The notes below the pieces were generated by a model. The model had not been told where the DNA came from, searched no databases, and was given only the letters and a program-made list of their open reading frames with translations. From IMG/VR virus record IMGVR_UViG_3300030104_002358, positions 1 through 30,625 of that record: 30,625 bases of DNA, one strand, 5' to 3'. The position numbers and the translations under genes were made by a program. The stretch's first letter is position 1, and every line of letters begins with the position of its first letter. Source of the stretch: a virus. Of the stretch, positions 6,450 to 15,502 are shown piece by piece.

Positions 6450-6644
6450 CTATTTATTCTTTAATAATAATTCTTTCAAAAGAGCAATTTCATCCTTTAG
6501 ACTATCTAGTTCTTCTTTTTGAAGTTGTCTATGATTTTTTTCTCTTACATAACGATCATATGCAGTCTTATCAGTGTTTAAGATTGCATTAGTTTTCTTA
6601 TCTCTTTCGAGACCTTTGAAGTTTTGTACCTTTACTCTATCCAT
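6450..6644 (-). CDS. Small charged helical protein, function unknown
   Basis: This 64-aa protein is very rich in Lys, Arg, Glu and Asp. Its C-terminal half (residues 36-62, including LQKEELDSLKDEIALLKELL) is a clear amphipathic helix with heptad leucines. It starts in an ATG that shares one base with the stop of the 2429-aa gene (TAATG), so it is translationally coupled to it. A small baseplate adaptor or assembly factor is possible. No family is recognised. Confidence 0.65.
   Translation of the reverse strand: MDRVKVQNFKGLERDKKTNAILNTDKTAYDRYVREKNHRQLQKEELDSLKDEIALLKELLLKNK
6451..6457 (-). promoter_or_regulatory. Late promoter motif (ATAAATA) for the 112/114-aa genes
   Basis: ATAAATA on the minus strand lies 20 nt upstream of the ATG at 6431. 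It overlaps the last codons and TAG stop of the 64-aa gene. Confidence 0.5.
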
Positions 6645-9600
6645 TAGGTAACCGCCACTGCTCTAAAGTCTAACAATTTAGGTTCTTGTGCTTGATTGGT
6701 TGATCCAATGTTTATCTTGATTTGGAATCCAATAAACGGAGGTAAGTTGTCTATAGACCACTCATACTCAAGATACTGATCTTCAAGACTTACAGCAATA
6801 TTTGCATCAGGAGAAGCATTGTTATTGCCAGAATCTATAATAAATCCACCAGCATCTAAGTTAGAATATCCTGGGAAGTTTTCAAAGACTCTATCAACCT
6901 CAAGAGCATCTGCCCTTACCAATCTATAGAAACATCTAATGTCTGCTGATTCAGGTCTATATGCAGCAACAAAAACTTTTATAGATGATGCAGCATTTTC
7001 TAGTGGAATAATCTTAGTAACATAAGATAATTCATGAGGATCTTCATCATAAGTATTAGATAATCTATTAGTAATGTAATTTGAAACAGGAGCATTCAAT
7101 TTATTTTGTGCTACTGAAACAGAACTTCTAAATGCATCTACTACAGGTGATACTAGTCTATTATTAGTACTAAGTGTAAGATCCATTGTAAATGATTTTG
7201 ATCCAGGCAATTCAAGTATGCTGTTGTTTGCTTGCTCATTTTCATAAGAAGCAATCATTCTTGAAGTTGGGAATTGAGTTCTATTAGTCAAAGATATACT
7301 TTCAAATCCTTGATCTTGAAAAGATGTCTCACTACCGTCAATGCTTGTAGCAGAAGTTGTTCTAACAGATGCTGTAAGAGAAGCTTGATCGCAACAATGG
7401 TATGAAATTGCAGGTGTTATTTCATTGAATTGTATATTCGATGTAGCTCTAGCTCTATCTCCCCCACCACTTTGATCAGTGGTGAAATTGATATCACCAG
7501 GAATATGACAATGATAATGATCAAACTCTATCTTACCATCAATAGTACTTGTAACTTCTTGGAGGAAATGTTCTCTATTGATTTTCCTTAAGGAAACACC
7601 AGATAGTTCTGCCTTTTGTATTGGGGCATCAATCTCATAAGTTCTAGCAAACCCACTATCAATACCACGACCAGTAATACCTGTGAGAGTATTATTACCA
7701 ATACCAGTATATGCAATCAACTCATCCCCCAAAAGTGCATATCCAGGATTGCTTGCTGATACTTGAGCACCTTCAAACATATTGAATCCAGTGCTACTCG
7801 CAACACTTATATTAGCCGTAGAACTAGCAGCATAACCAACAGTCAATCTAGTAGGTAAACTATCACCCACTACACCAGCAATCCTCACTCTATTCAATTC
7901 AGAGTTCATACCGTGCATAGGATGATGTACTTTGAAAATCTTACCAGTACGTTGATCAGTATTAACTGATACTGAAGATGGAACAATACCTGTGACAGTT
8001 ACTCCATATCCAAGAGTACTATCATAAACTTGTATTGCATCAGAAGTATTGAAGTCTGCACCTTCAAGACCTGTAAATAAGAATGCATTTATTCCAGTAG
8101 TAAGACCAACTGATCCTATGAAGTCTCTACCAAGACCTTTAGTTCCAATGGCAACTGTAAATGTATCACCTTGTGCATATCCAACTCCTTCTGAACCTGG
8201 TTTGATGGTCATTCCTGTAACTACACCACCAGATACTGTTGCAATACCAACACCACCTGATCCTCTACCTGTGCGTCTTATAAAGGCAACATCATTATAA
8301 GTACCATCTTCATATCCACTACCACCATTAGTTAACCTTATGGCAGTATTACTTTGCCCAATATGAGACAATCTCTCAGCAATATATCCTTTAGCAGTTG
8401 TATTATTCTGTAATACCTGTTGACCAATCGTTAGATTAGTAGACATTTTTTCGATAGCAGATCCAATACCAACCAATGCAGACTTAGCATAAGTCTCAAT
8501 TGGGTTGTCTGGTAATTGATTTCTAGCACCCCACTCAGTCAACCTTGGACTAAACATCTTAAGTGTTCCAGATTGCTCTGAGAATTGACACCTATATGTT
8601 GTGAATTTCATATCTTCCATCTGAGATGCTGTCCAAGTAGCAGCATTTTGTGCCTTGAACAATGATCCTAGACTAGGTTGTTGGGTAATAACAACTTTAC
8701 CCAATTCAGATTGACTAGAAGTTGTTATATCTACCTCACCAACTTGAGCAATCCATTGATTATATTCATCTGTTGCTGTAACTACAACATAAGCATATTC
8801 TGCTCCAGATGGATCTCCAGCAAGATATACTGGGGCTGGGAAGTATATTCTAGTTGGTATACTAGCATCATCAGATACGTTTACATCCTGAGGATTGACA
8901 GTTACAATACTATTTCCGACTGCTCTTCTAGTAGGATATCCATTTTCCATTTCTACAATAGAAATTTCTAGAGGAATTGTTTCCGATCTTGACTGGAAGA
9001 ACATATCAACAGCACCAAGGAATACACCAGGATCTTCTTCAACAAAGAAACTTTGTGCTAAAGGATCATTTATATATTCAATAACTTCAACATATTCAAT
9101 TACAGTAACGTATTCAACTACAGGAACCTCAACAATTACCTCAAATGGTACAGGTACTGGTATAGGTACATCAACATATACAGTATTAGTTGGTCCTGGT
9201 ACTTCTACAGTTTGTATTTCTGGAGGTAATGTTACATATTCTGTATGATGGTGGTGAACATCATTAGTTACCTGAACTTCAACTTCATGAATAACTTCTT
9301 CATAAATGATTTCTGGTGGAGGAGGTGCAGGTTCAGTTCTAATTAATGTTGTTTCTGTTATCTCTCCACCTTCTGAGAAGAACTGAGCACCAGCACGACT
9401 AAAGTTTATGCCTGGTAATTGTTCTTCTGCACGTAAACTTGAAAGTATCGCTGTGCTATCTCCATTTGCAAATGATTCTGCTGGAATATAAAAACAACCA
9501 ATTGCAGCACCTAAATCATCAGTAACTATTCTGAGGTTATTGATCTCTGCTTCAGCACCACTTGTTTCTCCAACAAGTCTCTGTCCAACTTCTACCTTAC

Positions 9601-12600
9601 CAAAGTAATTGCCATCAGACTTTTGATTCAAAGATGCAGTATCAAGATTCAAAACTGTTGATGTTTCTGAATATGATGAAGAGAAACCAACTGTAGGATC
9701 GTATGGGTTTGTATTTACTGTTACTGTAGGTGCATTATAAGGACCACCTTTATGGTTTGGATTTGCTAATCTAGCTCTAAATTCTGTTGCTTGACCTGTT
9801 GTCTGAGTACTAGAAACTGTTCCACGTATAGTCTCACCTACTTGGAATGAACCTTGGATAGGAGTAACTTCTAGAAGTTTTGGAATAACAAAATCTCTAG
9901 TATCAATCATGTCAATTCCTTGGAATGTGACATGATGTTCTGTTATTGGTTTTAACCTAGTTCCAGTAAATTCAATATTCTGCTCCCTCATTTCTGGAAG
10001 CAACTCTGTTGAGAAAATAACGTCATTTACATAACCAAGACCATCATCTTCTACAACTGATACTCTATCAACATATATGTCACTAGATGGGTTTAGAGTT
10101 AGATTACCTTGCCAATTCCTCCACATATACGGATTGACATTTTCAACTCTACTAGCAAGTACCTGTTCCTGATATCTAACAAGTTCATAATCTAAGGTCA
10201 ATAAATTACCTGTTCTTCTGATATTTGTTGAACCTAAATCTTGTACATATCTTGCATCAATAGTTGGATCTGGATCTTGAGTCAATCCTATAAGATTATT
10301 AGAACCAACTAAAAGATCAATAGAATCAAAATGTTTTACTGGTACTAATTCTCCACCAGCAACTTCAAATTTCAAAGAAGGTAATGATCTATCAGCAACA
10401 TTATAGTCGTTGAAAGGATCTACAACAAATCCATTCTTAAATCTATCGAGTCCTGTATCTGGATCAGTAATAACTAAACTTTGCGTAGCATTTTCTAGTA
10501 GAGATAATGCAGTTACTTCTTCAATATTTTCAATACGTGTTTCGAGATCACCAATATCTTTCATGGTATAACGTTTGTTAGACCTAAAAGTAATTTTTAC
10601 ATCTCTTATAGGATTATATACGTAAGGTTTATATTCTATTAGTGCTAATTCAAAAGAATCAGGAAGAGGTTCTGGTTGTACTGGCTGTATAGCAGGAGTA
10701 CCCTTTTTGACAGTAAATGTACCGTCACGATTTAGGAATAACCTGTCAGTTCTTGCTAAGTAGAAATTGTAATCAAATACAATGTTCTCATCTGATACAA
10801 GAACATTAGGAACTGCTTGACCACCACCACTAAAGTCTCTTGAATCAAATTCAAATGGTGATCTAGTTCCAGAATCTACAAATGGTGCAACCCTTGGTCT
10901 TAGATCAATAACATCAGTATTTCTTACGTTATTATAACTAGCAACTCTATCATAACGATCTTTAGTATAACTATTTGCCGTTACTACATCACCAGAATCT
11001 TCTGAATTTATGGTGTAGTAATCAAAGTATATCTTTAATTGTCCTTGTGGATGAGGAAATCCTTGTTTCCTAACAATACGACCAAAGTCATAATATTCTG
11101 CTCTTTGACCAGAATCAACTATATAATTACCTCTAATATTTTTATCACCAGATGTAACTTGAGTTAGAGCTGCTTCTACACCAGATTCTTGGAATACAAC
11201 TGTTTCAGTTTGTTTGAATCTATTAGTATTCTTGAAGCAAACATCAACCTTAGTTGTGCCATTTCTTCCAAGAACTATTGCTGATGCACCAGAGCTCTTA
11301 CCAACACCAACCTCACCTAGGATAATATCAGAGTTGTTTCCAGTAGGACCAGTAAACGAAGATAATGTCAACGCTGGTATAACAGGTGCTCCATTTCCAG
11401 CTGCTTCATATACTGCATGTACTTCAACAACATCAGCATAGTCAAGAGAAACTTCTCTGTCTTGAACTCTCTTACCCCAAATATCACTAGGATTTAGACC
11501 ATCTGCAATTGAAGTTGTAATACCTGACCATTCTCTATCTGATCCAGTAACTGTAACTGATGCAGACCTAACAACAGTTTTTTGCTTAGATTTTACTTTA
11601 TCCTTCTGTTGAGTTGAATGTACTACAACATTACTTTGAGATGCAGTAAGACCTGATAAAGTAACACCTTTACCACCACTAGTAAGTGAGAATTGATCGC
11701 TTGTTAGTGCTTCAATTGTTCCATCAGAATAAAATACAGTATATCTTTCTTCGTCAAATGCATCGTAAATATAATCTGTTCCTGTCAAAGATGGTAAATC
11801 CATCTGACCACTACCATCTGTAGCTTGACCAGTATCTTCCTTTCTAACTTTTATAACAGAATCTGTAAGATCTATAGACTCTACATTACTATGTGGTAGT
11901 TGTGCATAAAGGAATCCACTAGAAGATCCTCTTAGGTTTGTCGCAACTATTTCAACGCCACTTACTGTAACAGAAGATGTTGGAAGATCTTTATCACATA
12001 CACCACTAACATCATCAGGTGCAGCAGATAGTGTTAGACTGGAAGTACCAACTACAGACACTACATTATATACTGGATCAGAGATACCACTTAATTGGTA
12101 TCTTATAATATCACCTACTTTGAAATTAGAATAAAATCCACCAATAGCAGATGTTACAGTAGAAATACCTGGTGATCCTGAACCAACAGATATATTGACT
12201 GCACCAGCACCGAAGTTATGTTTTGATTCTAAAACTACATCAGCAGCAAATGTTCTACTTGCAGCAGTAGATCTAACTGATTTGATATCCGAAAGATCAT
12301 ATTCCGTAATACTAGTTACAATCCTACAACCCATACCTTTCCAGGATTCATGAATACCATTGATTGCAATGGTTTCATTCATTATAAAACTACCTGTGGT
12401 TTGATGTAGTTCTAATTCAAAAAGACTAGATCCACCTGTCTTCAAGAAAGCACTTGCTCCAGACTGCATACCTTGAATGTAAGCAGGGGTGGAGATGGTA
12501 AGTCCTTGGTTGATACCTATCTTTCCATCCGTCTGTATATCATACAAAAACAAATCAAATACACTAGTATCTCCAGTGTATGCAGAATTCTGAAGTTTAT

Positions 12601-13933
12601 AATCATATACTCTTGCTTTACCAATACTATTACCAGCAGCAGATGACTTAGTAGCACCTAATCTTGCATCACGCAAATCAACATAATCGGCATTAGCAGC
12701 AGCTAATTTTACTTGAGCACCGTTTAGAGTATTGTTTACCCTTAGACTATTACCTGCTTGGAAAGGTATGGCATTACTCTTTACAAGTTGTGTTGTTCTT
12801 GGTTTCTCTACATCTAAAATTCTAGCACCATGTACCTCACACTCATATCCTTTTACATATGCTTTACCAGGACCAACCCTAATATTCAGCAAATCTTTGG
12901 TTGGAATATTACCCTTATATGTTTTTTGCTCTGGGAAATATGTACCAAAAACAGTATGCCTATCGTTTAGACATTCTGTTGCATTTAAACTAAATCGTCT
13001 AACATAATAATCACCACTCTCGTCATGTGTTCTTCTGGCAAGTTCTTTTGCCATTTCACTGTATAATGTTTTATCTACAAGTTTCTTTTTCTTACCACCT
13101 TCAGACCTAAACAATTCAATGAAATTCTCATCATTGAAATCATCATTTGCTTTCTTTGTAAGTACTAAACTAATCTTAAGTCTGTCAGCACCAGGAGCAG
13201 TATAGTTAGAGAATCCAGCAGCATTATCATATAAACTATCATCATCTACAGCAGTAACAAGTTCTTCTTTAACAAGGAAACCAACCCTATAAGTAGGTTT
13301 ATTATCATACTGATCTAGTATGATAGTTTCTTGATGAACATCAACAAATGCACCACGAGCAAAGAAAACACCTTTGGTTACAGTAAATGATGAACCAATA
13401 GCATGAGCACCATTAGAAATACAATTAGCAAAATCAGAACCTTTTGTTATACTGGTAGAACCATATACAAAAGTAGACAATGAAATTAAACTTTCTCCAT
13501 CTTGAAAATATTCTGTTTTACCATCATCACCATTTCTTTCATACTTGATGTATAATGTAGTATTATTTGTAATTGACTGTGAAGCTGGAAGAACCTTCTT
13601 CACTGTAGCAATAACACCAGAAGTTTTTCCTTTTATCCTTAGATTGATTAAAGCTTCATAGTATAATTCTACAGGAACACCAAAAAATGTAGACTCAATC
13701 TTTATGCAAGTATAGTCTTGATCATAACTTACAGAACCAGGAATAACTACTGATCCTTCTCTAAACATATGTCGTCCAAACTTTTCAATCTGATTTTGTA
13801 AAATAGATTGTAAAGTTGTTAGTTCTCTTGCCTGTACTGGAGTTCCAGGTTTGAACAATACTCTATTAAAGTTCTTCGATGCTTCAAAGTCATCAAAGTA
13901 TGGACTCGCATTTAGATTGGTATTTTGTGGCAT
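6644..13933 (-). CDS. Giant DUF4815 tail/baseplate structural protein
   Basis: This 2429-aa protein has the N-terminus NLNASPYFDDFEASKNFNRV and then PGTPVQARELTTLQSILQNQ (about 30-50), diagnostic of the DUF4815 phage structural family. A coiled segment (MKDIGDLETRIENIEEVTAL) sits near residue 1120. Around 1540-1625 is a Val/Pro/Glu-rich belt containing HHHH. From about 1621 DPLAQSFFVEEDPGVFLGAV opens a beta domain conserved in T4-like marine phages (IVEMENGYPTRR). GGSGY-type modules follow, then a C-terminal domain ending in KLLDFRAVAVT. It follows gp8 by 4 nt, in the gp9/gp10 region of T4, and probably contributes to the baseplate rim or fibre attachment. The T4 equivalence is positional only. 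It has no separate late-promoter motif, so it is likely expressed with gp8. Confidence 0.8.
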   Translation of the reverse strand: MPQNTNLNASPYFDDFEASKNFNRVLFKPGTPVQARELTTLQSILQNQIEKFGRHMFREGSVVIPGSVSYDQDYTCIKIESTFFGVPVELYYEALINLRIKGKTSGVIATVKKVLPASQSITNNTTLYIKYERNGDDGKTEYFQDGESLISLSTFVYGSTSITKGSDFANCISNGAHAIGSSFTVTKGVFFARGAFVDVHQETIILDQYDNKPTYRVGFLVKEELVTAVDDDSLYDNAAGFSNYTAPGADRLKISLVLTKKANDDFNDENFIELFRSEGGKKKKLVDKTLYSEMAKELARRTHDESGDYYVRRFSLNATECLNDRHTVFGTYFPEQKTYKGNIPTKDLLNIRVGPGKAYVKGYECEVHGARILDVEKPRTTQLVKSNAIPFQAGNSLRVNNTLNGAQVKLAAANADYVDLRDARLGATKSSAAGNSIGKARVYDYKLQNSAYTGDTSVFDLFLYDIQTDGKIGINQGLTISTPAYIQGMQSGASAFLKTGGSSLFELELHQTTGSFIMNETIAINGIHESWKGMGCRIVTSITEYDLSDIKSVRSTAASRTFAADVVLESKHNFGAGAVNISVGSGSPGISTVTSAIGGFYSNFKVGDIIRYQLSGISDPVYNVVSVVGTSSLTLSAAPDDVSGVCDKDLPTSSVTVSGVEIVATNLRGSSSGFLYAQLPHSNVESIDLTDSVIKVRKEDTGQATDGSGQMDLPSLTGTDYIYDAFDEERYTVFYSDGTIEALTSDQFSLTSGGKGVTLSGLTASQSNVVVHSTQQKDKVKSKQKTVVRSASVTVTGSDREWSGITTSIADGLNPSDIWGKRVQDREVSLDYADVVEVHAVYEAAGNGAPVIPALTLSSFTGPTGNNSDIILGEVGVGKSSGASAIVLGRNGTTKVDVCFKNTNRFKQTETVVFQESGVEAALTQVTSGDKNIRGNYIVDSGQRAEYYDFGRIVRKQGFPHPQGQLKIYFDYYTINSEDSGDVVTANSYTKDRYDRVASYNNVRNTDVIDLRPRVAPFVDSGTRSPFEFDSRDFSGGGQAVPNVLVSDENIVFDYNFYLARTDRLFLNRDGTFTVKKGTPAIQPVQPEPLPDSFELALIEYKPYVYNPIRDVKITFRSNKRYTMKDIGDLETRIENIEEVTALSLLENATQSLVITDPDTGLDRFKNGFVVDPFNDYNVADRSLPSLKFEVAGGELVPVKHFDSIDLLVGSNNLIGLTQDPDPTIDARYVQDLGSTNIRRTGNLLTLDYELVRYQEQVLASRVENVNPYMWRNWQGNLTLNPSSDIYVDRVSVVEDDGLGYVNDVIFSTELLPEMREQNIEFTGTRLKPITEHHVTFQGIDMIDTRDFVIPKLLEVTPIQGSFQVGETIRGTVSSTQTTGQATEFRARLANPNHKGGPYNAPTVTVNTNPYDPTVGFSSSYSETSTVLNLDTASLNQKSDGNYFGKVEVGQRLVGETSGAEAEINNLRIVTDDLGAAIGCFYIPAESFANGDSTAILSSLRAEEQLPGINFSRAGAQFFSEGGEITETTLIRTEPAPPPPEIIYEEVIHEVEVQVTNDVHHHHTEYVTLPPEIQTVEVPGPTNTVYVDVPIPVPVPFEVIVEVPVVEYVTVIEYVEVIEYINDPLAQSFFVEEDPGVFLGAVDMFFQSRSETIPLEISIVEMENGYPTRRAVGNSIVTVNPQDVNVSDDASIPTRIYFPAPVYLAGDPSGAEYAYVVVTATDEYNQWIAQVGEVDITTSSQSELGKVVITQQPSLGSLFKAQNAATWTASQMEDMKFTTYRCQFSEQSGTLKMFSPRLTEWGARNQLPDNPIETYAKSALVGIGSAIEKMSTNLTIGQQVLQNNTTAKGYIAERLSHIGQSNTAIRLTNGGSGYEDGTYNDVAFIRRTGRGSGGVGIATVSGGVVTGMTIKPGSEGVGYAQGDTFTVAIGTKGLGRDFIGSVGLTTGINAFLFTGLEGADFNTSDAIQVYDSTLGYGVTVTGIVPSSVSVNTDQRTGKIFKVHHPMHGMNSELNRVRIAGVVGDSLPTRLTVGYAASSTANISVASSTGFNMFEGAQVSASNPGYALLGDELIAYTGIGNNTLTGITGRGIDSGFARTYEIDAPIQKAELSGVSLRKINREHFLQEVTSTIDGKIEFDHYHCHIPGDINFTTDQSGGGDRARATSNIQFNEITPAISYHCCDQASLTASVRTTSATSIDGSETSFQDQGFESISLTNRTQFPTSRMIASYENEQANNSILELPGSKSFTMDLTLSTNNRLVSPVVDAFRSSVSVAQNKLNAPVSNYITNRLSNTYDEDPHELSYVTKIIPLENAASSIKVFVAAYRPESADIRCFYRLVRADALEVDRVFENFPGYSNLDAGGFIIDSGNNNASPDANIAVSLEDQYLEYEWSIDNLPPFIGFQIKINIGSTNQAQEPKLLDFRAVAVT
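9055..9330 (-). repeat. Low-complexity Val/Pro/Glu belt with His cluster inside the DUF4815 protein
   Basis: The encoded segment (about residues 1535-1626) is built from short repeats such as EVIHEVEVQV, VDVPIPVPVPFEVIVEVPVV and YVTVIEYVEVIEYI, with VHHHHTEYV near residue 1560. At DNA level it shows as short near-repeats of ACTTCAACATATTC-like units. It links the DUF4815 region to the DPLAQSFF domain and probably forms an extended beta or polyproline linker, or a trimerisation strand. Confidence 0.6.
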
Positions 13934-13937
13934 TGGG

Positions 13938-15476
13938 TCAGAACTCTAATACGATTTTGATGTCTTCTCGTTGGTTTGTGGCTCTCATAACTTCTGGTCT
14001 GTTATCAATGTATATAATATCACCAGAATGTTTTTTAATTTCTGGTTCAGCAAGACCATTAGTAAATGATTGTCCGAAATAATATGTCTTAGAATTTACT
14101 ATTGTTGATACTCCAACAAATCCTGTGTCAATGGTTAACGTTTCCGTACCTGAAGTAGTTGCTACTGTTAGGTTTGTAGAACCTCCAGATCCAGGAGTGT
14201 TATTGAACTTATTTAGACTATAACCATAAGTGGGTTTAGTACCAGCAGAGTTATCTCTAGCAAGACTTCTATCTTGCCAATATCTCAACACTTGAGTTGT
14301 GCTATCGTAAGATACAATTTTACCGATAGCAGTTGAACCAAGACCAACAGTTTGAGTTATTTGTCCATCAAGTGATGGTATCAAAGATGATGCAGCAGCA
14401 CCATCTACTTTTATAGCAGGTAAATTGACAACCGAAGACGCTGTTAGTAAATTAGTACTACCATTCTCTAGTGGATTTTTTAGAATACCTATACGTGCAA
14501 ACTGATTTCCTGTTGGGAAGTCTGGGTTTGTTACGTCAGCATTTTCAATTCTAGAATAAACAAGAACCTTATTTGATCCAAGTTCTCTATAAACATCACC
14601 ACCATGTCCACCTGGAGGTGGAATGATTACTGAGAAAGAAGCACCAGCACCAGTAACAACAGAATCTAAATCTAAAGTTGCAAAAGAATACCCCGATCCA
14701 CCATTAGTTACCTGAACTGCAGATGGCTTACCATTCAAGAAAGTAACAGATGCTAAACCACCATCTCCATCTCCTCTAATGGGAACATTATTTTTTGTAC
14801 CATTGAATTGATATGCAGCACTAGTTACATCTTCAATCGTTATAACTTCAATCTTACCATCAACAGCAGCATTTCTTACATCAACTACATCAGTATTATT
14901 TTCCCAATCTGTTGGCACAGGCATAAAGTTAGCACTGTCAAACTTGAGAATCTCTGAAGGTTTTATAGTGTAAAGATACTTCCAAATATAACCATCACTT
15001 TCAAGTCTAGGTTGAAGGTCGGTATGAGTTGGTTCTTGTAAAGAAACAATTCCTTTTCCATTGTTTGATGGAGCAGCACCATTGTATATGCAACTATAAA
15101 CTCTATAATCAGAGTTCATTATATAATAATTTGAGCTGTATAAACTACTAGAACTAGTCTGAGGACTCAATTTATTAATACTATAATCATGACGATACAT
15201 TTCATATATCGTACCACTTGTCCAAGAAGTTTTGTTTATAACTCTTAGAACATCATTAGATGTAACTTTTTTGGCAGAAATAAGAGTATCATATATGTCA
15301 TCATACTGATCAAAATTATCCACTGGTGATGGAGTATTTGTATTCCAATCCGTTGCAACTTCTGTTGCATTAGGAAGTCCTATAAAGACATAATAACTGT
15401 TATCTGTCGTCGAAATTCCACTTACGAAATTTGACGCATTCAGTACTCTAATCTGATCCGTGATGACGGCTGGCAT
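13938..15476 (-). CDS. 8: Baseplate wedge protein gp8
   Basis: This 512-aa protein matches T4 gp8 at both ends. Near the N-terminus are SYYVFIGLP and a wedge-domain region with NDVLRVINKTSWTSGTIYEM. In the middle is GYIWKYLYTIKPSEILKF, corresponding to the T4 GDGYVWEYLFEIPP region. At the C-terminus HSGDIIYIDNRPEVMRATNQ aligns with the T4 HSGEMIYMENRPPI stretch, followed by an EDIKIVLEF end. It is about 180 residues longer than T4 gp8 (334 aa). Much of the extra length is a Gly-rich insert with VTNGGSGYSFATLDLD near residue 255 and a PPPGGHGGDVY loop. It sits between the gp7-position genes and the DUF4815 gene, in T4-like order, with its own late-promoter motif. It forms part of the baseplate wedge. 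Confidence 0.88.
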   Translation of the reverse strand: MPAVITDQIRVLNASNFVSGISTTDNSYYVFIGLPNATEVATDWNTNTPSPVDNFDQYDDIYDTLISAKKVTSNDVLRVINKTSWTSGTIYEMYRHDYSINKLSPQTSSSSLYSSNYYIMNSDYRVYSCIYNGAAPSNNGKGIVSLQEPTHTDLQPRLESDGYIWKYLYTIKPSEILKFDSANFMPVPTDWENNTDVVDVRNAAVDGKIEVITIEDVTSAAYQFNGTKNNVPIRGDGDGGLASVTFLNGKPSAVQVTNGGSGYSFATLDLDSVVTGAGASFSVIIPPPGGHGGDVYRELGSNKVLVYSRIENADVTNPDFPTGNQFARIGILKNPLENGSTNLLTASSVVNLPAIKVDGAAASSLIPSLDGQITQTVGLGSTAIGKIVSYDSTTQVLRYWQDRSLARDNSAGTKPTYGYSLNKFNNTPGSGGSTNLTVATTSGTETLTIDTGFVGVSTIVNSKTYYFGQSFTNGLAEPEIKKHSGDIIYIDNRPEVMRATNQREDIKIVLEF

Positions 15477-15495
15477 TATTTTGAAACTTTTTGTT

Positions 15496-15502
15496 TATTT
15501 AT
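15496..15502 (-). promoter_or_regulatory. Late promoter motif (ATAAATA) for gp8
   Basis: ATAAATA on the minus strand lies 20 nt upstream of the gp8 ATG at 15476. It overlaps the TAA stop (15499-15501) of the 1234-aa gene. Confidence 0.55.

Noticed and set aside
8895-9248. Plus-strand frame rich in Thr, Ser and Ile
   Set aside because: It is antisense to the Val/Pro/Glu belt of the 2429-aa protein; its repeats are a by-product of that belt.
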